From the NCBI GenBank assembly GCA_023397675.1, contig JAEWTV010000065.1:186001-250000 (forward strand): 64,000 nt of DNA, given 5' to 3'. The stretch's first letter is position 1, and each line of letters begins with the position of its first letter. The DNA comes from Bacillota bacterium (GTDB lineage Bacteria; Bacillota; Clostridia; Acetivibrionales; JANLFN01). Positions 8,658-18,013 of the stretch are shown here, piece after piece. Both the position numbers and the translations under genes were made by a program. Below the pieces are notes generated by a model. It did no database searches. It was given only the letters and a program-made list of their open reading frames with translations, and was not told where the DNA came from.

Positions 8658-10253
8658 ATGCTTGCAAACCTTCTTGACTTTACATTACGTTTAAGCCTTA
8701 CCGGAACAATAATTGCTATTGTTATAATTATAGTAAAAAAGGTTTCCGGAAAGCTTTTTTCAGCAAGGTGGCATTATGTTATATGGTTTCTTCTTCTTGT
8801 GAAATTGCTTATTCCTTTCACAGTTTCGAGTAATGTAAGCCTCTTTAATCTCATTAACCCCTCGGACAAGATGAATTTTCTAAGTTATCAGAACAGTGCT
8901 CACGACACTTTTAATAGGTCTGTTGATGCTTTATTAACTGAACCGCATCCCCTAGAAAGTACACAAACCAACAACGTTAGGGATATTAAACCCTATAACT
9001 CCAATAACCAGAATTCATTCGGTTGGACCGAAACAGCCGCTTGTATTTGGCTGGCGGGTGTTCTTGTCATGCTGCTTATGGCTGTCTTATCCTGCCGTAA
9101 AACCTTAGTGCGCACAAAAAAGCCTTTGCCTGAACAGCAAGAGTATATATTTAGTCTGCTGAGAGAATGCACAAACAACAATAAAAAACTCATTAAAAAA
9201 ATAAATGTCAGGTTATCAGATTATTATTCATCTCCTTTTATAATAGGGGTCTTCAGACCTAGTTTAATAATCCCATGTAATATACTAAATTCAATTGATA
9301 TGGAAAACCTTAAATATATTCTCATACATGAACTAACGCATTTGAAGTATAAGGATCATATTGTCAGAATTATATGTTATTTACTTCAGGCCATTCACTG
9401 GTTTAATCCAATAATATGGATTTCATTAAGGTTAATGTCAAGGGACTGCGAAATCGCTTGTGATTCTGCTGTTATACGGAGCAGCAATACTGAAATGCGT
9501 AAGAACTATGCAATGCTGCTTTTAAAAACTGCTCAGATGAGTAACACACGCAGAAGTATTATACCGCGAGCTGCTTTTAGTCAAAGTAACCTTAAAAAAA
9601 GGATAATAAATATTACAAGGTTCAGAAAGCACTCAACTGCCTCGTTTGTAGCAGCAGTAATAATACTCGGAGTATTAACCGGAGTTTTGATAACTGGCGC
9701 TGCAGATAAAAAACTTGAAATCTTGTCTGACAGCTTTGATAATGTTCAAAGTATATGGCTTTCACAATACATTGGTACAAGTACGCCAGGTAGTTCTTTA
9801 GTAGGCATTGGTTCAAATCAACCAATAATGATACATTACTCATATTCAAACATGTTTGCAGACAGCAATACAGTCGGGCAGTCAGTTTATTACCAAAAAA
9901 ATCTTAATAAAACAAATGATGAAACTGCTTGCAGATCATATTATGATAAGCTTTATGATATGTTCAAAAAAAATACAGGGAGGACTTTACTTAAACATAG
10001 TGACAATTTTGAAAATCCGAATCTAAGTATTGAAATCAATTATAAAGATGGACATACAGATTTTATAGCCTCTGATTCCAAAAGCAATAAGATATATAGG
10101 GTACTGGGTAATGGTAATTATCTTGAATGTACAAACCCTGAAATTTTGCCATCTATTGTTTCTGAAACCTTAAACACAATATTTCAATCCACAGGTACAA
10201 TCACAGGTACAACAGATTCAAACATGTATTATACTATAAAAGTTAAAATGTAA
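8658..10253 (+). CDS. blaR1: BlaR1-type M56 membrane metalloprotease sensor
   Basis: The 531-residue protein has the M56 layout: two N-terminal helices with a conserved ARWHYVIWFLLLVKLLIPF segment, a loop, a third helix near residues 130-150, the zinc motif HELTH starting at H224, the downstream CEIACDSAVI, and a last helix near 330-350. The remaining 180 or so residues lie outside the membrane. They are not a penicillin-binding transpeptidase domain. Instead they share a pattern with the second BlaR1-like protein in this cluster (short FDN/FGN-QxI motif, then IEINYKDGHTDF). On sensing a ligand it should cleave the BlaI encoded just upstream. It starts with a GGAGG site eight bases upstream. 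Confidence 0.9.
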   Translation: MLANLLDFTLRLSLTGTIIAIVIIIVKKVSGKLFSARWHYVIWFLLLVKLLIPFTVSSNVSLFNLINPSDKMNFLSYQNSAHDTFNRSVDALLTEPHPLESTQTNNVRDIKPYNSNNQNSFGWTETAACIWLAGVLVMLLMAVLSCRKTLVRTKKPLPEQQEYIFSLLRECTNNNKKLIKKINVRLSDYYSSPFIIGVFRPSLIIPCNILNSIDMENLKYILIHELTHLKYKDHIVRIICYLLQAIHWFNPIIWISLRLMSRDCEIACDSAVIRSSNTEMRKNYAMLLLKTAQMSNTRRSIIPRAAFSQSNLKKRIINITRFRKHSTASFVAAVIILGVLTGVLITGAADKKLEILSDSFDNVQSIWLSQYIGTSTPGSSLVGIGSNQPIMIHYSYSNMFADSNTVGQSVYYQKNLNKTNDETACRSYYDKLYDMFKKNTGRTLLKHSDNFENPNLSIEINYKDGHTDFIASDSKSNKIYRVLGNGNYLECTNPEILPSIVSETLNTIFQSTGTITGTTDSNMYYTIKVKM

Positions 10254-10269
10254 AACTAGTAGTTTCCCC

Positions 10270-10320
10270 TTGACAACAAGCGACTAATGCGTTAGTCTTA
10301 ATATGACTAAGCCATTAGTC
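10270..10320 (+). promoter_or_regulatory. Promoter with paired GACTAA-N4-TTAGTC operators upstream of the first adaptor gene
   Basis: TTGACA (10270-10275), 17 bases and TAGTCT (10293-10298) form a promoter. Two palindromes overlap and follow it: GACTAA-TGCG-TTAGTC (10282-10297) and GACTAA-GCCA-TTAGTC (10305-10320), seven bases apart. Together with flanking bases they form a larger inverted repeat with arms of 21 bases and only two mismatches. The -10 box lies inside the first operator, so binding would exclude polymerase. Confidence 0.75.
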
Positions 10321-10346
10321 GCTTGTTTGTTTATAGGGGGACATCT

Positions 10347-11420
10347 ATGAATATAAAAATGAGAAGAAAAATATTTACTATTATTTTCAGCATGACAATT
10401 TCAGGTATGCTTTGCAGCTGCAGTATCCTTCCAGATGATGAACAAACCCTTGCCCCACCGGTTGTAAAGGTCCAGGAGACAGACTACAAAACAAGAAAAG
10501 TTGTTAGAAAGGACATTACACAATCCATAAAAGACATGGGTAATTTTGTTCCAATAATAACTAAGAATTTGAGTTTTAACCAATCCGGTGTCAGAATAAA
10601 GACCATTAATATAAAAACAGGTCAAAAGGTCAAAAAGGGTGATGTTCTTATAACCCTTGATAGCGGAAATCTTTCAGACCTCATTAAGATACAGGAAAAC
10701 CTTATTAAAAAAGTACAATTACAACTGGATGATAATAATGCCCTGCTTAATAAGTACATGTCCCTTCCCAAGGACTATCAGCCGGCACAGAAAGAATTGG
10801 ATGATATAAAGAACAAAATAAAAGCAAAAGAAATGGATCTTGAAAACGCAAAATTAAAAATGGGCAGTCTTAATAGGAAACAATCAGAGGCTATGCTCAC
10901 AGCCCCTTTAACCGGGGTAATAACATTTATGGACCCAGTTAATCCCGGTGATTTTGCCGAAGCAGGCAAAACAATAATAACTATTGCTGATACTAATAGT
11001 TTCTATTTATATTTTCAAACACTTAGGACGGATATGAGCATGGTAGAAAAAGGCATGAAGGTGGAAATAACATATAGAGGCAAAAAATATCAAGGCCAGG
11101 TTGTGGCAACTCAGAATGATTCTTTTGAAACATTGGATATGACTAATTCGATGTTAATAAGCATAAATAATCTTCCTGCCGATGCCAGCTTTACAGATAC
11201 TGCTGAATTTATTATCACAAAGGAAAGTAAAAAAAATGTAATTGTAATTCCGAAAAAATTAGTTGCTCCTGGTAAACGGGTTCAAATTCTTGATGGAGAA
11301 ATTCCAAAATGGGTTGATGTCGTCACTGGTATTGAATCACCGGATGAAGTAGAAATAGTTTCAGGACTTAAGGAAGGACAAGATTTAATTATACCCGATT
11401 ATGATTATGTCCGATTATGA
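10347..11420 (+). CDS. HlyD/RND-type adaptor lipoprotein (first copy)
   Basis: Start chosen at ATG 10347 after AGGGGG; 357 residues. A lipoprotein signal ends LCSC (lipidated Cys25). Then come the two lipoyl half-motifs (INIKTGQKVKKGDVLITLDSG and AMLTAPLTGVITFMDPVNPG), flanking an alpha-hairpin of about 90 residues rich in Lys, Asp and Gln. A beta-barrel domain with GMKVEITYRGKKYQG and the membrane-proximal end VTGIESPDEVEIVSGLKEGQ follow. Such adaptors work with MacB-type ABC exporters, linking the permease to substrate outside the membrane. It is a paralogue of the adaptor at 16896. It sits between blaR1 and the permease gene and has its own BlaI-type operators. Confidence 0.9.
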   Translation: MNIKMRRKIFTIIFSMTISGMLCSCSILPDDEQTLAPPVVKVQETDYKTRKVVRKDITQSIKDMGNFVPIITKNLSFNQSGVRIKTINIKTGQKVKKGDVLITLDSGNLSDLIKIQENLIKKVQLQLDDNNALLNKYMSLPKDYQPAQKELDDIKNKIKAKEMDLENAKLKMGSLNRKQSEAMLTAPLTGVITFMDPVNPGDFAEAGKTIITIADTNSFYLYFQTLRTDMSMVEKGMKVEITYRGKKYQGQVVATQNDSFETLDMTNSMLISINNLPADASFTDTAEFIITKESKKNVIVIPKKLVAPGKRVQILDGEIPKWVDVVTGIESPDEVEIVSGLKEGQDLIIPDYDYVRL

Positions 11421-11569
11421 TAGAATCTAGCATCTGAAAGTTGATGCATGTCTGACTGTTTTGTAAACGAAAACAATCAAATGTACAACAAAAAGTAATT
11501 TTATCACATATAAATTGCTTCAAAACTTTTTACGCACCCGATACTATTACCGGGGCCATGGAGGTACAT

Positions 11570-14536
11570 ATGTCTTTTATAATAATGGTAATAAGAAAAA
11601 TTTTTAAAAATAGATTCATGGCTTTATGCCTTCTTATAGGTATGGTACTTGCTGTAGCCCTGCTTAGCAGTATACCTATTTATACACAGGCTATTATGCA
11701 GAAGTCTGCTATAAAACAGCTTGAGGATTATCAAAAAAAGAATTCTGTTTTCCCTGGAAGCTATACATTATCTATTAACCAACGGGAATATTTGATTGAA
11801 GATAAAGTTGCAGATCTTAAGAAGAGAGGTGAGGATGCATATAAAAATAAAGATGTAATTGCTTACTATAGTAAACGCCTTGATTCATTAAGAAAAATGA
11901 ACACTTACATAGATAAAAATACAGAAAATCTGACAAACCTTCCCGCACTTATGAAACTACATACCTATACTACAGGTGAGAGAACAGTTGTAACCAATGA
12001 ATATAATAAGTTGGAGAAAAAAAACACAAAGCTTTTATCTGTAAGTGATTTAGGCAAACATATCGCACTTGTGGATGGTAAAATGCCTTCAAAAACTCCT
12101 GTAAATGGTATTTATGAGGTATTAGTCTCAAAACGTGCATTAGAAAATTTGAATATAACGCTGGGGAAAGAACTGATATTAGAAGATGCAAAACCTACTA
12201 ACATTGCTGTTGATAACATTAAAATCAAGCCTGTAGGCGTTTTTAAGGAAAAAGATCCCGATAGTTTATTCTGGTATTTCAAAATAGCCGAAACAGCTTC
12301 AAAATGCTTTGTTATAGATGAAACTCTAATGGAGCAGATTATGACAAATCAGCCGCGCCTTGCTGTTGAGTCAAAATGGTTCTTTGCTTTGGACTATCAC
12401 TTAATAAAGTTCGATAAAGTAAACTATTTGTTCGGCGCAAACAATACTATTGCAAGTGAATTAAAAGACCTTTCATATGATAATAATTCATACATTGATG
12501 CTCCGGGTTTTTTAGAGCTAAGCAACTTTAAGTCAGAAAGTACAAGAACGTCCAAGATGCTTTTGTCTTTATATATACCCATACTGATAATGCTATGCTT
12601 ATATATATGCATGGTTTCAAAGCTCATAATCGAACGCGAAAAAAGTGAAATTTCTGTTTTAAGCGGGCGTGGAATTAACCGTATTCAGATACCTTTAATA
12701 TATCTGTCGCAAGGACTTATACTAGGGCTAGCTGCCTTGATAATAGGGCCTTTTATAGGAATGATACTAGTAAAACTTGTTGGACTTTCAAGCGGTTTTT
12801 TGGAGTTCTCAAGTAGAAAAGCACTATCTGTTAGTTTAACCGGTACTGCTTATCTTTATTCTATGCTGGCAGTACTGCTTTCATTAATAATGATGGTTAT
12901 TCCGTCATTTTCAGCAAGCAAAACAAGCATTGTAAACCTGAAACAGAGTTCTGTACGCAAATCAAGATTCACTTTATGGGAAAAATGCTGTCTGGATATT
13001 ATTTTGCTTGGCTTGTCCGGTTATGGATACTATACCTTTGTTAACAGGAATGAAAACATGCAGGTCACAAATGCTTCGGCCATGGATTTTAACGTAGATC
13101 CCCTGCTTTTTGTTGTCCCCATCCTTTTTATAATTGGCCTCGGATTATTCCTCATCAGGTTTTATCCTATTTTTATAAGGCTTATACACTGGGCCGGCAG
13201 AAAATTCTGGCCAGTAGAAATACATATTCCGTTAAACCAGGTAAGCCGTTCATTGAGAAGTTATCATTTTCTAATTATATTTTTAATAATGACACTTTCA
13301 ATGGGAATTTTCAGTGCAACAGCAGACAGGACAATTAACAGAAACCTTGAAGAAAAAATATTGTATAAAAACGGAAGTGATTTGGTTGTATGTCCAACCT
13401 GGCAAAAAGCCGACTCCTCAGGGGCAATCCTGCCAAGAAATATGGTAAGGAACGCCTTCGTTGTAGACCTTATAAATGACCCAGATGATACATTCTATCA
13501 GTTTTTGGAACCCAATTTTAGTGCTTACAAAAAAATAGATGGTGTAGAAAGCGCTGCAAGGGTTTTTTACTGGAATGGGATATGCGTCAAATCCAAGCTA
13601 TCATTGCCAGGTAGTGCAAAGATCATGGGTATCGATACAGATGACTTTGCAAAAACAGCCTGGTTCAGGAAAGGCCTGTTAAAATATAACTTTTATTATT
13701 ATCTTGGTTTATTGAGTTCTGACAGGAACGCATGCCTGATATCCAAACAGCTTAGTAAATCAATGGAGCTTAAAGTCGGAGATACAATCCAGGTAGCAAG
13801 GCCCGAAGATAAAAATCATCCTCTTGGCAACCTGACCATATATGGTATTATTGACTACTGGCCCTCATGGAACCCTCTTGCGCCTAATGACTTCAATCCG
13901 GAAGGTACCAGCCCTGAGCTGATTATCGCCAACCTTGATTACATGCAGGATCTATATCATGTGAAGCCTTATGATATATGGCTTAAATTGAAACCTGATG
14001 CTTCTGTAGAGCAGGTATATAAGGACATAGAAAAGAAAAAACTTCCTATAACAAATATAACCAATTCCATACAGGAGATTTCGGATAAGAAAAATGAGCC
14101 CAATACTCTTACAATAAACGGTTCATTAACACTTGGCTTCATTATAAGCGGGCTGGTTTGTTTTTTAGGATTTCTCATATACTGGATATTGTCTATAAAA
14201 TCAAGGACTCTTCAGTTTGGTATCTTCAGGGCTATGGGGCTACCGCTCAAAAGACTTGTTTTTATGGCTCTGTTTGAACAAATAATTATTTCTGCTGTTG
14301 CCTCAATAATTGGCGTAGTTATAGGACTTATAACCACCAAGCTATTTGTACCCTTCTTTCAATTATCACTTGATGCTAATTCGCAGGTACCTCCTTTCAG
14401 GGTAGTTGCATATAAAGGTGACAGAATGGAAATTTACATAATGGTTGGTTTTATGATTGTTTCATGTATGTTAATTATAGGATTTATTTTATCAAGGATA
14501 AAAGCAAACCAGGCAATAAAACTTGGAGAAGAATAA
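11570..14536 (+). CDS. Large FtsX/MacB-type ABC transporter permease
   Basis: The start is placed at ATG 11570, seven bases after GGAGG; an in-frame ATG at 11558 contains the ribosome site itself. The 988-residue protein has an N-terminal helix, a large extracytoplasmic domain (about 40-320), a helix cluster with LIIEREKSEISVLSGRGI, a central helix pair, a second extracytoplasmic domain (about 590-840), and a C-terminal FtsX module of three helices with the coupling segment LQFGIFRAMGLPLKRLVF. Two FtsX-type halves in one chain mean a single polypeptide could form the whole membrane part. It has no ATPase; the two ATPases encoded downstream presumably serve it. The substrate is not evident; a peptide or lipid-linked compound is likely from the family. 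Confidence 0.88.
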   Translation: MSFIIMVIRKIFKNRFMALCLLIGMVLAVALLSSIPIYTQAIMQKSAIKQLEDYQKKNSVFPGSYTLSINQREYLIEDKVADLKKRGEDAYKNKDVIAYYSKRLDSLRKMNTYIDKNTENLTNLPALMKLHTYTTGERTVVTNEYNKLEKKNTKLLSVSDLGKHIALVDGKMPSKTPVNGIYEVLVSKRALENLNITLGKELILEDAKPTNIAVDNIKIKPVGVFKEKDPDSLFWYFKIAETASKCFVIDETLMEQIMTNQPRLAVESKWFFALDYHLIKFDKVNYLFGANNTIASELKDLSYDNNSYIDAPGFLELSNFKSESTRTSKMLLSLYIPILIMLCLYICMVSKLIIEREKSEISVLSGRGINRIQIPLIYLSQGLILGLAALIIGPFIGMILVKLVGLSSGFLEFSSRKALSVSLTGTAYLYSMLAVLLSLIMMVIPSFSASKTSIVNLKQSSVRKSRFTLWEKCCLDIILLGLSGYGYYTFVNRNENMQVTNASAMDFNVDPLLFVVPILFIIGLGLFLIRFYPIFIRLIHWAGRKFWPVEIHIPLNQVSRSLRSYHFLIIFLIMTLSMGIFSATADRTINRNLEEKILYKNGSDLVVCPTWQKADSSGAILPRNMVRNAFVVDLINDPDDTFYQFLEPNFSAYKKIDGVESAARVFYWNGICVKSKLSLPGSAKIMGIDTDDFAKTAWFRKGLLKYNFYYYLGLLSSDRNACLISKQLSKSMELKVGDTIQVARPEDKNHPLGNLTIYGIIDYWPSWNPLAPNDFNPEGTSPELIIANLDYMQDLYHVKPYDIWLKLKPDASVEQVYKDIEKKKLPITNITNSIQEISDKKNEPNTLTINGSLTLGFIISGLVCFLGFLIYWILSIKSRTLQFGIFRAMGLPLKRLVFMALFEQIIISAVASIIGVVIGLITTKLFVPFFQLSLDANSQVPPFRVVAYKGDRMEIYIMVGFMIVSCMLIIGFILSRIKANQAIKLGEE

Positions 14537-14551
14537 TAAGGTTAAGATGTA

Positions 14552-14602
14552 TTGACATATTTTAGCTGGTATATTAAACTATATTTGACTAAGGTTTTAG
14601 TC
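14552..14602 (+). promoter_or_regulatory. Promoter and GACTAA-N4-TTAGTC operator upstream of the second BlaR1-like gene
   Basis: TTGACA (14552-14557), 17 bases and TAAACT (14575-14580) form a promoter. GACTAA-GGTT-TTAGTC (14587-14602) lies just after it, with the same geometry as at blaI. Confidence 0.72.
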
Positions 14603-14649
14603 CAAATTGTTCCTTCAGGCAATGCGTAATAATAGAAGAGGTCTGAGCC

Positions 14650-16746
14650 ATGCTAAAAGATATATTTTGTTTCATACTGCAACTAAGCCTGACCGGGGCA
14701 GTGATTGCAGCAGCTATAATCATTGTAAAAAAACTGACTGGAAAAATTTTTTCAGCAAGGTGGCATTATTTTTTATGGTTTCTCCTTCTAATAAAGCTGC
14801 TTGTCCCTTTTTCTTTATCAAGTAGCCTAAGCCTGTTTAATATTTACAAAACTCCAACTGACTTTTCATACTATAGCCCTGAGAGTATTTCAAAACCGCA
14901 GGTTGATATCAATTTTAATACCGAAATAACAGATCAGCCTTTAGAACCAGTTACAGAGAGCAAATCACCGCAGACCATAGAAAAAAGCACTCCCGCAACT
15001 AAGAATTCAACTGACTTGCTGGACATTTGTGCTTATATTTGGCTATGCGGTGTTATTGCACTTCTCATAGCTGCAATTGTTTCATATTGGCGTATTTATA
15101 GGCGTACTACAAAGGTGCCCTGCCCTTACCGGGAATATATTGCAGAACTTCTGCGAAATTGTACAGATGATTCTGATATCAGGGAAAAAATCACTGTCAG
15201 ATATTCAAAGCACTTTTTATCCCCTTTTACATTTGGGATACTTGACCCCTGTATTGTAATCCCCGATTCACTGATATTGGATAAACAAAAGCTTGAAATT
15301 ATACTTATGCATGAACTTGTACATATAAAACGGCATGACCACACAACAAGGGTCTTGACATACATATTGCAGGCAATTCACTGGTTTAATCCTCTTGTCT
15401 GGATTTCATTCAAACTAATGGCCAAGGATTGCGAAGTATCATGCGATTCAGTCGTTATAAAAGAATTTGATGAAAATATGCGAAACAAATATGCAATGAT
15501 GCTTGTTGAAACTGCACAGATGATTAATGCTCCTAAAAATTATGTCAAGGCTACTGCTTTTGGTGAAAGCAACCTGAAAAAAAGGATACACAGCATTACG
15601 AAATTTAAAAAGCATTCCATCATTTCGGCTATTTCCTCTGTTCTGGTTTTTGCCGCATTAACAGTTGTTCTGATAACAAGTGCTAATGCGAATGACAATA
15701 TTCTGAATGAGAGATTTGGAAATATACAGACAATAAAAATATCCTATAAAAATGATCCCAATTTGATTCGCGTCAAAAACCTGCCTGTTCAATCGTATAA
15801 TTCACTGGACCAAAATTACTTTACACTTTCAATATATAATCCAAAAAATATATTACTTTTTAATATTAATAACATTGAAGGCGGTACATATGTTGAAAAG
15901 GTATTAAACGCTAAAAGTAATAAAAAAGAGTGCCGTATGTTTTATGACATTATAACAAAAAAATCGAAGGAAAAGACGCTGATAAAAAGTGAACTCTTTT
16001 ATGATATGCTTTATACCGTTGAAATTACCTATAAAGACGGAAAGGTTGATTATCTTTCAACCGATTCAAAATACGGTCAAGTCTATAAAACCCTTAAAAA
16101 CGGAAAGTTTATTGCAGTAAGAAACACAGAACTATTAGATGCAATAAATAAATACTCTGCCGGACTGCTATCAGGTGTAAGTGATGATAACCTTACTGCT
16201 ACAACCTATTACGGAGTACAAGATGCCGAATCACTTGGAATTAGCAGGCCTAGAAACGGTAGTATACTTCAGTTAAACCAACCAGAAAGATCATCTGTTT
16301 ATGGAAAAGCCACAATTAATTTAGCTGATAAAACAGCTAAAATAGAAATTGAGACCTCTTTGTTATCTAAAATCAAAAAAGGCAATACAGTATCCATTGC
16401 AAATTTTGGAGGGAGTATTAAAAACATACCCGACATCAGAAACATAAAAGGCAACACATGTATAATTGAAGCAGATATGGAACTACCCTCTAGAATTGAC
16501 TTTAACAATCTGGAATTTGATGCAGAAATAAATTGTTTTGCTGTAGTACCCATAGGGTGCATTATAAAAGGTAATAATGGAAAGCAATACGCATGGGTAT
16601 CCTACAAACATCCTAAGGAAATCAGGCCCAATGACAATAATTGGGTGTTAGAGGAAATTATAACAGGTGAATCCAACAGTAAACTGATAGAAGTTACTAA
16701 ATTATACGGTATGGACAGGTTTGGATCAATATTTCTCCCAGCTTAG
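14650..16746 (+). CDS. BlaR1-like M56 protease fused to an adaptor-like C-terminal domain
   Basis: The first 350 residues are a paralogue of the upstream BlaR1: ARWHYFLWFLLLIKLLVPF, zinc motif HELVH starting at H221, CEVSCDSVVI and a last membrane helix. Residues of about 350-520 match the extracytoplasmic part of the first BlaR1 (FGNIQTIKISY, VEITYKDGKVDYLSTDS). The last 175 residues, from LGISRPRNG, match the six small lipoproteins of the same cluster: VYGKATIN, KTAKIEIETSLLSKIKKG, GNNGKQYAWVS, and a tail EEIITGESNSKLIEV. So the sensor carries a covalently attached copy of the lipoprotein body. There is no BlaI gene paired with it, so it probably acts on the same BlaI. Start at ATG 14650; the ribosome site AGAGGTCTG is moderate. 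Confidence 0.88.
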   Translation: MLKDIFCFILQLSLTGAVIAAAIIIVKKLTGKIFSARWHYFLWFLLLIKLLVPFSLSSSLSLFNIYKTPTDFSYYSPESISKPQVDINFNTEITDQPLEPVTESKSPQTIEKSTPATKNSTDLLDICAYIWLCGVIALLIAAIVSYWRIYRRTTKVPCPYREYIAELLRNCTDDSDIREKITVRYSKHFLSPFTFGILDPCIVIPDSLILDKQKLEIILMHELVHIKRHDHTTRVLTYILQAIHWFNPLVWISFKLMAKDCEVSCDSVVIKEFDENMRNKYAMMLVETAQMINAPKNYVKATAFGESNLKKRIHSITKFKKHSIISAISSVLVFAALTVVLITSANANDNILNERFGNIQTIKISYKNDPNLIRVKNLPVQSYNSLDQNYFTLSIYNPKNILLFNINNIEGGTYVEKVLNAKSNKKECRMFYDIITKKSKEKTLIKSELFYDMLYTVEITYKDGKVDYLSTDSKYGQVYKTLKNGKFIAVRNTELLDAINKYSAGLLSGVSDDNLTATTYYGVQDAESLGISRPRNGSILQLNQPERSSVYGKATINLADKTAKIEIETSLLSKIKKGNTVSIANFGGSIKNIPDIRNIKGNTCIIEADMELPSRIDFNNLEFDAEINCFAVVPIGCIIKGNNGKQYAWVSYKHPKEIRPNDNNWVLEEIITGESNSKLIEVTKLYGMDRFGSIFLPA

Positions 16747-16814
16747 TAAGTATAACAGAGTATTTAGTACTACACTGAAATAAATATAGATTAGATGATT
16801 ATTCTTAAAATCTA

Positions 16815-16870
16815 TTGACAAACCACGACTAATGCGTTAGTCTAAATATGACTAACGCATTAGTCGTGGT
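16815..16870 (+). promoter_or_regulatory. Promoter with paired operators in a perfect 21-bp-arm palindrome
   Basis: TTGACA (16815-16820), 17 bases and TAGTCT (16838-16843) form a promoter. GACTAA-TGCG-TTAGTC (16827-16842) and GACTAA-CGCA-TTAGTC (16850-16865) lie seven bases apart. The whole segment 16822-16870 is one perfect inverted repeat with 21-base arms and the spacer TAAATAT. The layout is the same as that upstream of the first adaptor gene. Confidence 0.78.
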
Positions 16871-16895
16871 TATTTTTACATTAGAGGGGATCAAT

Positions 16896-17972
16896 ATGAC
16901 TAAAAAATTGTTACAAAGGCTTTTATTTCTTATTTGCCTGGTTACCATTTCAGTAACTTTTTGCAGCTGCGGCATTCTTTCCGACGAAGAAGAAACCATG
17001 GGTCCTCCCCCAAATATTAAAGCCCAAAAAAACCAGTATGAACTTTATAAGGTTGGAAGAAAAGATGTCACTAAAACAGCTAAAGGTTCCGGTAATCTAG
17101 TGGCAACCAGGAAAGCTGACCTTTTTTTCAGTGAAGCAGGCTCAAGAATAAAAAGTATAAATATAAAATCAGGTCAGAATGTCAAAAAAGGCGACACTCT
17201 CATTGCACTTTATACAGATGATATTTCCGACAATATTAAGTTTCAGGAAAGTGAAATTCAAAAGATTCAATTACAAGTTGATACACAGAAATCCTTATTA
17301 AAAAAATATGAGTCTATTCCAAAGGATTATCAGCCCTCACCTAAAGAAATGAGTGATATGGTGAACAACATAAAATTAACTGAAATTGATCTTAATAATG
17401 CCAAAATAACTCTTGATGGGCTGAAAAGGAAACTGTCCCAAGCTGTTTTAACAGCACCCTATGACGGTATTATTACATACATGGATGAAGAGATAAAGGT
17501 CGGAGACATTGTTGAGGCTTATAAAAGGATTGTATCAGTTTCTGATCCCTCAAGCTTTCAATTGTCTTATCAGGTTCCTGATGAAGATCTTAGTATTATA
17601 AAGGCAGGTATGAAAGCTGAAATAACTTACAAAGGAAACAAATATGAAGGTATTGTTACCATGGCACCTGTAGATTACCCCGACAGCGGCAGACCGTTAA
17701 AATACATTAGTACAGCTTTAATAAATATTATGAAGCTGCCTGCAGATGCAAAACTTGGAGAAACCGTTGATTTTGGAATCGTTATTAAGAGCAAGACTAA
17801 CGTAATCGCCATACCAAAAAAAGCATTAAGATCTACTGTTGGAGGTAAAGCAGTCCAGATAATGGAGGGTGAAAATAAAAAGCAAGTAAATGTAGAGACG
17901 GGAATAGAAAGTGCAATGGACGTAGAAATATTATCCGGACTCAAAGAAGGCCAGAGTATAATTCTAAACTAA
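16896..17972 (+). CDS. HlyD/RND-type adaptor lipoprotein (second copy)
   Basis: Start chosen at ATG 16896 after AGAGGGG; 358 residues. The lipoprotein signal ends FCSC (Cys25), and the mature part begins GILSDEEE, close to SILPDDEQ of the first copy. Lipoyl halves INIKSGQNVKKGDTLIALY and AVLTAPYDGIITYMDEEIKVG flank a hairpin of about 100 residues. The beta-barrel has GMKAEITYKGNKYEG, and the C-terminal domain ends VETGIESAMDVEILSGLKEG. It is followed 41 bases later by the ATPase genes. Two different adaptors for one permease could pair into mixed hexamers or have different substrates; that is inference. Confidence 0.9.
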   Translation: MTKKLLQRLLFLICLVTISVTFCSCGILSDEEETMGPPPNIKAQKNQYELYKVGRKDVTKTAKGSGNLVATRKADLFFSEAGSRIKSINIKSGQNVKKGDTLIALYTDDISDNIKFQESEIQKIQLQVDTQKSLLKKYESIPKDYQPSPKEMSDMVNNIKLTEIDLNNAKITLDGLKRKLSQAVLTAPYDGIITYMDEEIKVGDIVEAYKRIVSVSDPSSFQLSYQVPDEDLSIIKAGMKAEITYKGNKYEGIVTMAPVDYPDSGRPLKYISTALINIMKLPADAKLGETVDFGIVIKSKTNVIAIPKKALRSTVGGKAVQIMEGENKKQVNVETGIESAMDVEILSGLKEGQSIILN

Positions 17973-18013
17973 TAAAGCTTATATTTAGTACTTGATCTAT
18001 TGGGGGAATGGTT

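Noticed and set aside
8265..10253. Beta-lactam resistance operon
   Set aside because: BlaI and BlaR1 are present, but there is no beta-lactamase or PBP gene and the sensor part does not look like a penicillin-binding domain.
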